Source of the DNA: Candidatus Eiseniibacteriota bacterium
GTDB taxonomy: Bacteria; Eisenbacteria; RBG-16-71-46; CAIMUX01
Length of the DNA: 64,000 nt
Direction of reading: 5' to 3'
Assembly: GCA_020633975.1 (NCBI GenBank)
Contig: JACKCR010000004.1
Location: 124,001-188,000, forward strand
Both the position numbers and the translations under genes were made by a program. Positions 8,152-17,772 of the stretch are shown in pieces (the first letter of the stretch is position 1; the number at the start of each line of letters is the position of its first letter). Under the pieces are notes generated by a model. That model saw only the letters and a program-made list of their open reading frames with translations, was not told the DNA's origin and searched no databases.

Positions 8152-9960
8152 ATGGATCGGCAGCGTGAGCTCTCAGAACTGATCTCGCGACACTTCGGGA
8201 CAGACGACCCACTTCCCGTTGGGTGGGCCGAGTTGCGAGCCGAACTCGAAGCGGTCTTCGAGGAACGCGATCGACTTCGCCGAAGCGTTGGTGAGTTCGA
8301 GGCGCGGGCCGCGGAGTCCGAAAAGAACGAAGCAAGACTTCTCGACGCCATCCACGTTGCGCGCATCGGCTACTTCGAGCACGACCATCTGACGGGCAGC
8401 ATCTACTGGTCCCCTGAGCTTCTCGAGCTGTGGAATTGCGATCCTGAAGTCCCGCCCCAGCTGCCGGAAGTGGTCAACATACTCCACCCAGACGACCGAG
8501 AGCGCGTGCTCGAGGCCATCGAACGGGCCCACGACCCATCCGGAACCGGTATCTACGAGATCGAACACCGCTATCTCCTCGCCGACGGCGAAGTGTGTTG
8601 GGTGCGGGCTGGGTCGAGAACGTTCTTCGAAGGACAAGGGGAGGGGCGCCAACCCGCTCGTACGGTCGGAGCGATCATCGACTTCACGAAGCAGAAGCTG
8701 GCCGAGATCGAACTCGAGCGGGCACGGGACGAGATGGAAGACCGCATCAAGGAACGGACCCGCGAGCTCGAGATGGCAACGCAAGTGGCGGAGGCCGCGA
8801 ACGAGGCCAAGTCCCGGTTCCTCGCAGTTACGACCCACGAGTTGCGGACGCCACTCAACGGTGTGATCGGCATGCTCCACCTCTTGCCCCGAGATCCTCT
8901 CAGCTCGAAGCAGCGGGACTGGATCCGGATGGCCCATGCCTCCGCGGAGACTCTCCTTCGCGTCATCAACGACATCTTGGACTTCTCCAAAGTCGAGGCT
9001 GGGAAGTTGGAGCTTCACAGCGAGGACTTCGATCTGGTCGAGTCCGTCAAGAGTCTTGGGGCTCTCTACGGGGAGCGAGCGGAAGCCGCCGGGCTTGCGT
9101 GGAGTCTCGAGATCGATCCGAGTGTCACCCGACGCATCCGTGGCGACCGGGGACGGGTTGCGCAGGTGCTGGGCAATCTCCTCAACAACGCGATCAAGTT
9201 CACGGAGCGGGGTGCGATCTGTCTCGACGTCCGTCAGATGGAGAGCGGTGACGACGTCTCGAAGGTCCGTTTCGAGGTCGCCGACACGGGGATCGGGATC
9301 AACCCCGCATTCCACGCGCAGCTCTTCAAGCCGTTCTCTCAGGTCGACGCGTCGATGGCACGCGAGCATAGCGGCACCGGTCTGGGGCTCGGGATCTGTA
9401 AGAGCCTGGTCGAGCTGATGGGCGGGAGGATCGGCTTCGAGAGTGCCGCAGGCAACGGTTCGCTCTTCTGGTTCGAGATTCCGTTCGACAGGGCGGGAGC
9501 GGATCAACCGGACATCGGCAGCGTTCGGAACGGTGGTCGTCACTCGGCCCGGATCCATGGTCGCGTACTGATCGTCGAGGACTCGGACACCAATCGCGAG
9601 GTGCTCTACGAGGTCGTCTCCGCTGCCGGCTGCGACTGCGACATGGTGAGCAACGGAGCCGAAGCGGTCGACGCGGTCCGGAAGGCTGCCTACCACGTCG
9701 TCCTCATGGACTGCATGATGCCCGTTCTCGACGGATTCGAGGCGACGCGGCAGATCCGTGAACTCGAAGCCGCGGGAGCGCTCGCGTCGTCTGGCCGACT
9801 GCCGATCGTCGCGGTCACGGCCAATGCGATGAAGGGCGACCGGGAGCGGTGTTTGGCCGTCGGGATGGATGACTTCATCGCGAAGCCGTTCGATCCAGAG
9901 CGGGTGCTGCGCGTGATCCGGGCGTCGGTGGAGCGGGGGGACGCGGGGCGGGTGGCCTAG
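8152..9960 (+). CDS. PAS-containing hybrid histidine kinase
   Basis: A 602-residue soluble sensor kinase with no transmembrane segment. An N-terminal coiled coil (~20-65) leads into a PAS domain (~66-185; GYFEHDHLTGSIYWSPEL, LHPDDRERV, a PAC-like end). A second coiled coil is followed by HisKA with the phospho-acceptor His229 in TTHELRTPLNG. HATPase_c has the N box (NNAIKF), G1 (ADTGIGI) and G2 (GTGLGLGI). A C-terminal receiver domain carries the phospho-Asp520 in LMDCMMP and the conserved Lys in FIAKPFD. It probably senses a cytoplasmic cue through PAS and passes phosphate to an unlinked Hpt or regulator; no partner lies adjacent. The ATG has an AAAGGTG upstream. Confidence 0.93.
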   Translation: MDRQRELSELISRHFGTDDPLPVGWAELRAELEAVFEERDRLRRSVGEFEARAAESEKNEARLLDAIHVARIGYFEHDHLTGSIYWSPELLELWNCDPEVPPQLPEVVNILHPDDRERVLEAIERAHDPSGTGIYEIEHRYLLADGEVCWVRAGSRTFFEGQGEGRQPARTVGAIIDFTKQKLAEIELERARDEMEDRIKERTRELEMATQVAEAANEAKSRFLAVTTHELRTPLNGVIGMLHLLPRDPLSSKQRDWIRMAHASAETLLRVINDILDFSKVEAGKLELHSEDFDLVESVKSLGALYGERAEAAGLAWSLEIDPSVTRRIRGDRGRVAQVLGNLLNNAIKFTERGAICLDVRQMESGDDVSKVRFEVADTGIGINPAFHAQLFKPFSQVDASMAREHSGTGLGLGICKSLVELMGGRIGFESAAGNGSLFWFEIPFDRAGADQPDIGSVRNGGRHSARIHGRVLIVEDSDTNREVLYEVVSAAGCDCDMVSNGAEAVDAVRKAAYHVVLMDCMMPVLDGFEATRQIRELEAAGALASSGRLPIVAVTANAMKGDRERCLAVGMDDFIAKPFDPERVLRVIRASVERGDAGRVA

Positions 9961-9993
9961 CGGAACGCCGGCACGCCATCTACTTACCTGGGT

Positions 9994-10053
9994 CTGAGAA
10001 ACCCCGATTCATGGAGCGAGGGAGGCCCTCCCAGCTTCGGTGGGGCTTCTCAG
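9994..10053. terminator. Bidirectional terminator between convergent genes
   Basis: CTGAGAAACCCC (9994-10005) pairs with GGGGCTTCTCAG (10042-10053) with one mismatch, enclosing an inner GGGAGGCCCTCCC hairpin. It sits between the hybrid kinase stop and the PP2C stop, and the right arm overlaps the end of the PP2C gene. Confidence 0.55.
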
Positions 10054-10880
10054 TAGCTCTTCTTCCCCAAGGTCGCCGCCCGTCGCAACACGATCATCGT
10101 GAGGTCGTCGAGTTTGGACGGCTGTTCCGGCTGGGGCGACGTCATCCGTTGGTACGCAGCCGACGCGACCTGCGTCACCGAGTAGCGAAACCTTCCGTGA
10201 CAGAGGAACGCCGCGATCTCGTCCGCGTGGAGGTTGTCGATCAAGCCGTCGCTTGCGAGGACGATCGTGTCGCGCGGCGCGAGCGGGATCGGCGATCCGA
10301 TCTCGATCCGCATCTCTGCCTCGCCGACGACGTTGTTCACGATGTGGCGATCTTCGTGGTGCATCGCTTCCGCTGCGTCGATGAACCCGGCTTCGACGCC
10401 GTAGCCGACAGGAGAGTGGGAAACGGTCCGAAGCTTGACCTTCCCGCGTCCGCCGAGGACGAGGATCTCCGAGTCGCCGACGTGATACGTGCGGATGCTC
10501 TCCTGATCGATCTCTGCTACGGCGAGCGTGGTCATCGCGCCGATGCCGAGCTTCTGAATGCTGTCGTTCGCGTTTTCGATTCCAGTGAGAATCGCGGATC
10601 GCAGCGGCTCGCCGGTCTCTCGTGCCTGCGCGATCGATCGCTGCAGCTCTTCGAGCGCCATGGCCGACGCACGCTCCCCGGCGGAGCTCCCGCCTAGACC
10701 ATCAGCGACGACAGCCACGCCGGACTGATCGTCGTAGGGAATGAGGGCCGCGCCGTCCTCGTTGGCCGTGGGGCTCTCTGGACGCCTGTGCGTGAAGATT
10801 GCGGCGTGGTATCCCGCGAAGGAGACGAACTCCGGCGCATCCATGTCGAGAGTCGAGTAGATCCGATCCGTCCCGGACAC
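10050..10880 (-). CDS. PP2C-family protein serine/threonine phosphatase
   Basis: A 276-residue protein. Metal-dependent phosphatase motifs appear in order: [10 protein letters not shown] (Asp ligand), [35 protein letters not shown] and [10 protein letters not shown]. These give the Asp ligands for the binuclear metal centre. It should dephosphorylate Ser/Thr residues and is a natural counterpart to the two Ser/Thr kinases elsewhere in the window. The GTG start at 10880 was chosen over the ATG at 10844 because AAGGAGGG sits 7 nt before the GTG and nothing like it precedes the ATG. It is divergent from acnA and convergent with the hybrid kinase. Confidence 0.88.
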   Translation of the reverse strand: MSGTDRIYSTLDMDAPEFVSFAGYHAAIFTHRRPESPTANEDGAALIPYDDQSGVAVVADGLGGSSAGERASAMALEELQRSIAQARETGEPLRSAILTGIENANDSIQKLGIGAMTTLAVAEIDQESIRTYHVGDSEILVLGGRGKVKLRTVSHSPVGYGVEAGFIDAAEAMHHEDRHIVNNVVGEAEMRIEIGSPIPLAPRDTIVLASDGLIDNLHADEIAAFLCHGRFRYSVTQVASAAYQRMTSPQPEQPSKLDDLTMIVLRRAATLGKKSY

Positions 10881-11070
10881 GAGACGCCCTCCTTGCCGCT
10901 TGGCAAACCCTTGGCATTGTGTCTTCGCACCGAGTGCGCGACAATGCCCGTTCGGTCGAGCGGGCCGAACCCTCCAGCGTCCGGGTAGCGGTCCGCGTTC
11001 CCCGACACCTGTAACTATATGGCGTGCCTCACGATCCGGACGCGATCGTCCGCCACCTGGAGGTAGGTCC

Positions 11071-13779
11071 ATGACCGCAGATCCCTTCTCCGCCCGAAAG
11101 ACCCTGACCACCCCACTCGGGGACCGCGCCATTTGGCGCCTCGATTCCGTGGACGGGGGCGGCCGAAGCCTGCCGTACTGCATCCAGGTGCTGCTCGAGG
11201 CCGCCCTTCGGAACCTCGACGGCCACATCGTGCGGGAAGAGGACGTCCGGGCCATCGCCGCCTACGACGCGCAGAACGTCGGGGAGACCGAGATTCCGTT
11301 CATGCCGGGACGGGTCGTCCTCCAGGACTTCACCGGGGTGCCCGCGGTCGTCGACCTCGCCGCGATGCGGAGCGCGATGAAGCGGATGGGAGGCGATCCG
11401 ACGCGCGTCAATCCGCTCGTCCCTTGCGACCTCGTCATCGACCACTCCGTGCAGGTCGACTACTTCGGTTCGCCGGAAGCGCTCCTTCGCAACAGCGAGC
11501 GCGAGTTCGAGCGGAACCTCGAGCGCTACGAGTTCCTCAAGTGGGGACAGAACGCGTTCGACAACTTCCGCGTCGTTCCGCCGGCCACCGGCATCGTCCA
11601 TCAGGTCAACCTCGAGTACTTGGCCAAGGTCGTCTGGGAGGCGGAGAAGGACGGCGCGACCGCGCTCTATCCGGACTCTCTCGTCGGTACGGATTCGCAT
11701 ACGACGATGATCAACGGACTCGGCGTCGTCGGTTGGGGAGTCGGCGGGATCGAGGCCGAGGCGGTCATGCTCGGTCAGCCGATCTACATGCTCCTTCCTG
11801 AAGTCGTTGGCTTCGAGCTCACGGGGAAGCTGCCCGAAGGGACGACGGCGACGGACTTGGTCCTCTGCGTCACGCAGATGCTGCGGAAGCACGGTGTGGT
11901 GGGGAAGTTCGTCGAGTTCTACGGCGCCGGCCTCGCCCACATGCCGCTCGCAAACCGGGCGACCATCGCGAACATGGCCCCCGAGTACGGCGCGACGATC
12001 GGGTTCTTCCCGGTCGACGAGATGACGATCGAGTACATGAAGCTCTCCGGACGTTCGGACGAGCTCGTGCGCACGGTCGAGCAGTACTACAAGGAACAGG
12101 GCATGTGGCGGGACGACTCCCGCAAGATCAAGTACAGCTCCACGCTCTCGCTCGATCTCGGGACGGTCGAAGCCGCGATGGCGGGGCCCAAGCGTCCGCA
12201 GGATCGCGTCACTCTCTCCACGATGAAGTCCGCCTGGGAGACCGAGCTGCCGAACCTCTCCAAGCGCGCCGACACCGGTGGTGGCGCGTCGGGCGGTGGC
12301 GCCGCGACAGCGGTCGCATCGCCCAAGGTCGCGGTGTCTCAGGACGGAGAGAACTTCGAGATCACCGATGGCTCCGTCGTCATCGCCGCGATCACGAGCT
12401 GCACGAACACGTCGAACCCGAGCGTGATGGTCGCGGCCGGACTCGTCGCGCGGAACGCACGGAAGAAGGGGCTCGGGCGGAAGCCTTGGGTCAAGACGTC
12501 GCTCGCTCCGGGCTCCAAGGTCGTCACCGAGTACCTCGATAAGGCGGGGCTCACGGACGACCTCAACGCGCTCGGCTTCAACACCGTCGGCTACGGATGC
12601 ACGACCTGTATCGGCAACTCCGGCCCGCTTCCGGATGCGATCCAGAGTGCGGTCAAGTCGAACGAACTCGTCGTTGCCTCCGTGCTCTCGGGCAACCGGA
12701 ACTTCGAGGGACGTGTCCACGCTTCCGTGCGCGCGAACTACCTCGCGTCACCTCCGCTCGTCGTCGCCTATGCCGTGGCGGGGACGGTCGACATCGACCT
12801 GACGAAGGATCCGATCGGGAAGGGCGCGGATGGGAAGGACGTCTACCTCAAGGACATCTGGCCGACCCAGGCCGAGATCGACGCGGTCGTGAAGAGCTCG
12901 GTGACCCGCGAGCAGTTCGTGGAGCAGTACTCGAACGTCTTCCAGGGTTCGCCCGAGTGGCAGGCGATCCAGACGGGCGGCGGACAGCTCTTCGAGTGGT
13001 CGGACAAGAGCACGTACGTTCAGGAGCCGCCGTTCTTCGTCGACATGGCGAAGGATGCGTCGCCGATCGGCCCGATCCACGGGGCGCGTTGCCTTGCGAT
13101 GCTCGCCGACTCGGTTACGACGGACCACATCAGCCCCGCCGGTTCCATCATGCCGGAGTCGCCCGCAGGGAAGTACCTCATCGAGCACGGCGTCGAACCG
13201 CGGATGTTCAACAGCTACGGTTCCCGTCGCGGCAACGACCGCGTCATGACCCGTGGCACCTTCGCGAACATCCGGATCCGCAACCGTCTCGCTCCGGGCA
13301 CCGAGGGTGGATGGACGACGGACTTCACCGACGGTCAGGTCAAGTCGATGTACGACGCGAGCCTCTCCTACCAGAAGGCCGGGACGCCGCTCGTCGTCAT
13401 CGCGGGCAAGGACTACGGAATGGGATCGTCCCGTGACTGGGCCGCCAAAGGGACGTACCTCCTCGGGGTGCGCGCCGTCATCGCGGACAGCTTCGAGCGG
13501 ATCCACCGCTCGAACCTCGTCGGCATGGGCGTCCTCCCGCTCACGTTCGCGCCCGGGACGAACGCCGAGACCTACGGACTCGACGGCACGGAGACGTTCT
13601 CGATCGACATCGACGATACGCTCCAGCCGCGTCAGCAGATCATCGTGAAGGCGACGTCCAAGGACGGCAAGGTGACGGAGATCCAGACGCTCTGCCGGAT
13701 CGATACGCCGGTCGAGGTGGACTACTACCGGAACGGCGGGATCCTGCACACGGTGCTCCGCCACATGGCGAAGGCGTAG
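11071..13779 (+). CDS. acnA: Aconitate hydratase A
   Basis: A 902-residue aconitase of the AcnA/IRP type, which interconverts citrate and isocitrate in the TCA cycle. The three 4Fe-4S cysteines are Cys444 (in SCTNTSNP), Cys510 and Cys513 (in [14 protein letters not shown]). Other signatures are [47 protein letters not shown] and [10 protein letters not shown]. Length and domain order are full and normal. The ATG at 11071 follows GGAGGTAGGTCC; an in-frame extension upstream has no ribosome binding site. The cupin gene follows after only 10 nt, so the two are likely co-transcribed. Confidence 0.98.
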   Translation: MTADPFSARKTLTTPLGDRAIWRLDSVDGGGRSLPYCIQVLLEAALRNLDGHIVREEDVRAIAAYDAQNVGETEIPFMPGRVVLQDFTGVPAVVDLAAMRSAMKRMGGDPTRVNPLVPCDLVIDHSVQVDYFGSPEALLRNSEREFERNLERYEFLKWGQNAFDNFRVVPPATGIVHQVNLEYLAKVVWEAEKDGATALYPDSLVGTDSHTTMINGLGVVGWGVGGIEAEAVMLGQPIYMLLPEVVGFELTGKLPEGTTATDLVLCVTQMLRKHGVVGKFVEFYGAGLAHMPLANRATIANMAPEYGATIGFFPVDEMTIEYMKLSGRSDELVRTVEQYYKEQGMWRDDSRKIKYSSTLSLDLGTVEAAMAGPKRPQDRVTLSTMKSAWETELPNLSKRADTGGGASGGGAATAVASPKVAVSQDGENFEITDGSVVIAAITSCTNTSNPSVMVAAGLVARNARKKGLGRKPWVKTSLAPGSKVVTEYLDKAGLTDDLNALGFNTVGYGCTTCIGNSGPLPDAIQSAVKSNELVVASVLSGNRNFEGRVHASVRANYLASPPLVVAYAVAGTVDIDLTKDPIGKGADGKDVYLKDIWPTQAEIDAVVKSSVTREQFVEQYSNVFQGSPEWQAIQTGGGQLFEWSDKSTYVQEPPFFVDMAKDASPIGPIHGARCLAMLADSVTTDHISPAGSIMPESPAGKYLIEHGVEPRMFNSYGSRRGNDRVMTRGTFANIRIRNRLAPGTEGGWTTDFTDGQVKSMYDASLSYQKAGTPLVVIAGKDYGMGSSRDWAAKGTYLLGVRAVIADSFERIHRSNLVGMGVLPLTFAPGTNAETYGLDGTETFSIDIDDTLQPRQQIIVKATSKDGKVTEIQTLCRIDTPVEVDYYRNGGILHTVLRHMAKA

Positions 13780-13789
13780 GTAGGGCGGC

Positions 13790-14155
13790 GTGCCTAGACA
13801 AGTCGTGAACCTCTCGGAGAAGCTGACGAAGTTCTCCGAGAGGTGGTCCCCGCGCGTGATCGCCGAGATGAACGACTACCAGTTCAAGCTCGCGAAGATC
13901 CAGGGTGAGTTCGTCTGGCACGATCACCCGGACACCGACGAGACGTTCTTCGTCGTTTCCGGGAGCATGTGCATCCGGTTCGAGGACGGTGAGGTTCGCC
14001 TAGGACAAGGGGACCTCTACGTCGTTCCGAAGGGCGTGCGGCACCAGCCGTACGCTGAGGAAGAGTGTCACATCCTGCTCATCGAGCCTCGCGGCGTGGT
14101 CAATACAGGCGATGCCGGGGGAGAGCTACAGGCTCCGAACGATGTCTGGGTGTGA
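13790..14155 (+). CDS. Small cupin-domain protein
   Basis: A 121-residue single-domain cupin. Motif 1 is [16 protein letters not shown], supplying two His and a Glu ligand; motif 2 is [16 protein letters not shown], supplying the third His. A bound metal is therefore expected, but the family spans enzymes, isomerases and sensors and the substrate is not evident. The GTG at 13790 has a weak GGTAGGG upstream; a GTG 15 nt later is an alternative. Tight linkage to acnA suggests co-expression. The 149 nt that follow, up to the kinase gene, are non-coding. Confidence 0.85.
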   Translation: MPRQVVNLSEKLTKFSERWSPRVIAEMNDYQFKLAKIQGEFVWHDHPDTDETFFVVSGSMCIRFEDGEVRLGQGDLYVVPKGVRHQPYAEEECHILLIEPRGVVNTGDAGGELQAPNDVWV

Positions 14156-14303
14156 ATAGCCGGTCCATCGGAGGTTGCTCTCCTGGACTGGACTGGGCCG
14201 GAGTAGCCCGGGTTGGTAGTCTGTTCCCTCGACGTAGCCCCGTTCGGTTCGGCGTCGATCTGTCATTGCCTGACGGACGAGGACTCTTGTCGCGAGGTGC
14301 CCG

Positions 14304-17300
14304 ATGGCCGACCACGAGGACAGCCCGGATCTGGCCCGTATCGTTGCGCGCGTAGCGGACGGTGAGTCGATCGATTGGGCGGAGCTACAGCAGGCGTCTC
14401 CCAACCTCGCGCCGCTGCTGAGCCGTCTCGCCGACGTTGCGGCGATCTCGCAACGTCACCTCCGGCAGATCGACTCGACATACGGGCGACACTCCGGGCC
14501 CCTCGGTCCTCTTGGCCTCGAAGCGAACTCTCCCGGGTCGATGCTGTCGGGGCCCCCAGCCGAGTTGGATCTCGAGGCTCCGCCGACACACTGGGGGGCG
14601 CTCGAGGTCCGCGAGCGTATCGGCCAGGGGGCGTTCGGGGAGGTGTTCCGAGCCTACGACCCGGCACTTCAGCGGGACGTTGCTCTGAAGCTCCAGCGTG
14701 CGACGCGATCCGACGATTCCGACGGCGGCGCACGAGCGCGAATGCACTTGGAGGAAGCGCGCCGTCTCGCTCGAGTCCGTCACCCGAATGTTCTCGCGGT
14801 CCACGGTGTCGAGACGCATGACGGACGCGTCGGCCTCTGGACCGATCTCCTGCACGGGGAGACGTTGGCGGAAATCCTCGGGCGGGGCGAGCCGATGGAA
14901 GAGGTGCGACTCGCCCGTATCGGAGTCCAACTCTGTCGCGCGCTCACCGCGATCCACGAAGCCGGCGTACTGCACGGTGACGTCAAACCCGCCAACGTCC
15001 TTCTGGAAGAAACCGGTCAGGCTGTGCTCATGGATTTCGGCGCGGGACGGCGACTCGAGCCGAGCCGTTCCGAGTCCACCGGACCGGTCTTTGGAACTCC
15101 GATCCTTTTGGCCCCGGAGCTCCTCGAGGGAGGAGAGCCGTCTGCGGCGGGAGACCTCTACTCTCTCGGCGCCTTGCTCTACCGTGCTGCCAGCGGGCGC
15201 TATCCAGTGGAAGCTCAGTCTACTTGGGAGCTACTCGAGGCACATCGACGCGGGAAGAGGATCCCGCTGCGAGAGCTCCGTCCAGACCTTTCTGCCAGGT
15301 TTGCTCGAGCGGTGGACCGCGCGATCGCGCCGGATCCGGCGGCCCGTTTCGAGACAGCCGCCCAGTTCGAGAGCTCCCTACGTGTCGACGATCTCAGTGA
15401 CCCATCCTTGGACGATCCGTCCGGAGTCGGTGCCGAGGGAGTGCTTCCGGACGGTGCGCCGACGGACCTGGGGCGATTCCTCGGACGCGAGAGGGAGCTC
15501 GACGCCGTGCAGGAACGACTGGACGAGCACCGCTGTGTCACCCTGATCGGAGCCGGCGGAGCGGGAAAGACGCGCCTCGCGGTCGAATCTGTTCGCCGTC
15601 TTCGGGGGCGGTATCCCGGCGGCATTCGTTGGGTCGACCTGACTGCGGTGGTGGAACCTGCAGAGCTGGACGCCGAGATCGCGGAGCAGCTCGCCGTCCG
15701 GGTGAGGGGGCGCGAGTCCGAGCGAGAGGCGTCGCTGCGTGAACTTCGGGCGACGTCGAGTTTGCTCGTGCTCGACAACGCCGAACACGTCCTCGGCGAA
15801 GTGAGAGCGTTCGTCACTGCCGTTCTCACTGATTGCCCTCGTGTCGATCTGCTCCTCACGTCCCGGGAGGTGCTCGGAGTCGTGGACGAGTCTCCCCTCG
15901 ACGTCGGACCGATGAGCCTTCCTCCAGTGACCGACTCCGGGCCGGAGCGAAGCACGTTGGCCTCCGCCGACTCGGTTCGTCTGTTCCTCGACCGTGCAAA
16001 CCAGGCCAAGCCTTCGTTTCGGGCTACGCCGACCATGATGGCCGCCATCGCGAGGATCGTGAATCAACTGGATGGTCTTCCGCTCGCGATCGAGCTCGCG
16101 GCCGCGCGGGTGGTCTCGATGGACGTCGAGGAGCTAGCTTCCCGCCTCACCCGCACGATGACCGTGTTGTCGCAGGCCGAGCGGTCGACCACCCGGCACC
16201 AGACGATGCAAGCAACCCTCGAGTGGAGTTGGTCTCTCCTCGATGAGTCGGAGCGGGCGCTGCTCCGTCGGCTGAGCGTCTTTCGAGGCGGCGCGACGCT
16301 CGTCGCGATCGAACACGTAGCGTCGGACTCCATTTTGGGCACCACGGATCTCGTACCGGCACCCGAGTCTCTCTACCCGACGGACGAGACACCGGATGTC
16401 GCGCTCTCGCCCGATCGCGCAACCGTCTGCGGGCAGGAGACGTTCCTCGTGCTCGACGGACTCGTGCGGAAGTCGCTCGTACGGATCGAACGCGGACGGT
16501 ATCGGCTCTTCGAGGTCGTGTCTCGCTTCGCCCGGGAGAAAGCGATCGAGGCGGGCGAACAGGACGTTCACGACGCGCGGTTCCTTCGCTTCTTCCTCCG
16601 CCTGGCCGTCGAAGCCGAGCGTCGGCTCTTCGGGACAGGGCAGGATCGCTGGTTCCAAGTCTTCGACGATGAGCGGGTCAACTTCGAGTCGGCCCTCTCG
16701 CTCCTTCTCCGGCCGGCCTACCCACGCGACGCTGGGCTTCGTCTCGTCGCCTCGCTCGGTCGCTACTGGGCGCACCACGGACTGCTCAAGCTAGGGGTTC
16801 ACCACATCGAGGCGCAGCTTCGATTGGCAGACGACGCCGATCCATCTCCGCACCTGGCCGACGCATTCAATTGGGGTGGCAACCTTGCTACGGCGCTCGC
16901 GGACTACCCCCGCGCGATCGCACTCCACGAGCGCGGCCTCGCCGTCCAACGGGCACGAAACTTCGTTTCCGGAGTCGGGACTGCGCTGGGCGGGTTGGGA
17001 GACGTTCTCGTACGAGTGGGTGACTTCGCGCAGGCGCGGGAGCGTCTGGAGGAGAACGTCGCCATCCAGCGGGAGACGGAGCGCCCGATCCAGCTCGGCA
17101 TGGCGCTGACCAAGCTAGCGGTACTTTCCGAGTACGAGGGCGAGCTCGACGCGGCGAAGACGCTGCACGAAGAGGCGCTCGAACTTCGTCGCGCAAGCGG
17201 AGACGAGAATGGCGCGGCTCTCTCCTTGAGTGGTCTCGGGCGAGTGCTGCTGCTCCTCGAAGAATACGACGAGGCCGAAGCGTGCCTACTCGAGGCGCTT

Positions 17301-17735
17301 GCGATCCGGCGCAAGCTCAATGATCGAGACAAGATGTCCACCACGCTGAACATCCTCGCGAATGCTTGCCTCGTCCGTGAGCAGTCGCAGAAGGCGGTGC
17401 CCTACCTGAGGGAGTCGCTCTCGATCCAGAAGCGAAGCGGGCGTCCGACGGGAGCGTTTCATTGTCTGGATGTGCTCAGCACGCATGCAGAGGCGACCGG
17501 ACGGACGGCGGACAGCCTTACCTTGCTCTCCGCCGCGTACTCCGTCCGCGAGTCGATCGGTGAGACTCTGCACGAGTCCGAGGCCAAGGGTCTCGAGGAA
17601 CGAAGAACTTCGCTAGCGTCGCTGCTGCCCGAGGGGCAGGCGCACGAGGCCTGGGTTGCGGGAACCCTGATGTCGGCCGAGGATGCGCTCACCCATGGGA
17701 TCGCATACCTCGACCGGATCGATCAGGAAGGCTAG
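14304..17735 (+). CDS. Ser/Thr kinase-STAND ATPase-TPR regulator
   Basis: A 1143-residue multidomain signalling protein. The kinase domain (~98-360) has a GQGAFGEV loop, Lys129, the catalytic loop HGDVKPAN (224-231) with Gly replacing the usual Arg of HRD, and DFG (244-246). A STAND/NB-ARC-type ATPase follows: a Walker A GAGGAGKT (416-423), a Walker B-like LLVLDNAEH and an LLLTSRE sensor segment, as in COG3903 predicted ATPases. The last ~350 residues are TPR repeats. There is no transmembrane helix, so it is cytoplasmic. It probably integrates a ligand bound by the TPRs with nucleotide-driven switching and phosphorylation. The start is supported by GAGGTG upstream. It is monocistronic. Confidence 0.9.
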   Translation: MADHEDSPDLARIVARVADGESIDWAELQQASPNLAPLLSRLADVAAISQRHLRQIDSTYGRHSGPLGPLGLEANSPGSMLSGPPAELDLEAPPTHWGALEVRERIGQGAFGEVFRAYDPALQRDVALKLQRATRSDDSDGGARARMHLEEARRLARVRHPNVLAVHGVETHDGRVGLWTDLLHGETLAEILGRGEPMEEVRLARIGVQLCRALTAIHEAGVLHGDVKPANVLLEETGQAVLMDFGAGRRLEPSRSESTGPVFGTPILLAPELLEGGEPSAAGDLYSLGALLYRAASGRYPVEAQSTWELLEAHRRGKRIPLRELRPDLSARFARAVDRAIAPDPAARFETAAQFESSLRVDDLSDPSLDDPSGVGAEGVLPDGAPTDLGRFLGRERELDAVQERLDEHRCVTLIGAGGAGKTRLAVESVRRLRGRYPGGIRWVDLTAVVEPAELDAEIAEQLAVRVRGRESEREASLRELRATSSLLVLDNAEHVLGEVRAFVTAVLTDCPRVDLLLTSREVLGVVDESPLDVGPMSLPPVTDSGPERSTLASADSVRLFLDRANQAKPSFRATPTMMAAIARIVNQLDGLPLAIELAAARVVSMDVEELASRLTRTMTVLSQAERSTTRHQTMQATLEWSWSLLDESERALLRRLSVFRGGATLVAIEHVASDSILGTTDLVPAPESLYPTDETPDVALSPDRATVCGQETFLVLDGLVRKSLVRIERGRYRLFEVVSRFAREKAIEAGEQDVHDARFLRFFLRLAVEAERRLFGTGQDRWFQVFDDERVNFESALSLLLRPAYPRDAGLRLVASLGRYWAHHGLLKLGVHHIEAQLRLADDADPSPHLADAFNWGGNLATALADYPRAIALHERGLAVQRARNFVSGVGTALGGLGDVLVRVGDFAQARERLEENVAIQRETERPIQLGMALTKLAVLSEYEGELDAAKTLHEEALELRRASGDENGAALSLSGLGRVLLLLEEYDEAEACLLEALAIRRKLNDRDKMSTTLNILANACLVREQSQKAVPYLRESLSIQKRSGRPTGAFHCLDVLSTHAEATGRTADSLTLLSAAYSVRESIGETLHESEAKGLEERRTSLASLLPEGQAHEAWVAGTLMSAEDALTHGIAYLDRIDQEG

Positions 17736-17772
17736 CTGAGGCTATCGGGGACGTGCACGAACCCGAGATCTC

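Noticed and set aside
10911-10930. A sigma-54-like element TTGGCATTG...TTCGCA between PP2C and acnA
   Set aside because: The spacing between the GG and GC elements is one base off and the -12 half is poor; no enhancer-like sites seen.
11029-12720. A 563-codon antisense open frame across acnA, with similar long antisense frames across other genes (15378-16067, 32611-33675, 62827-63963)
   Set aside because: They are Arg-rich shadow frames of high-GC genes with no ribosome binding site or recognisable domain; the sense genes carry clear catalytic motifs.
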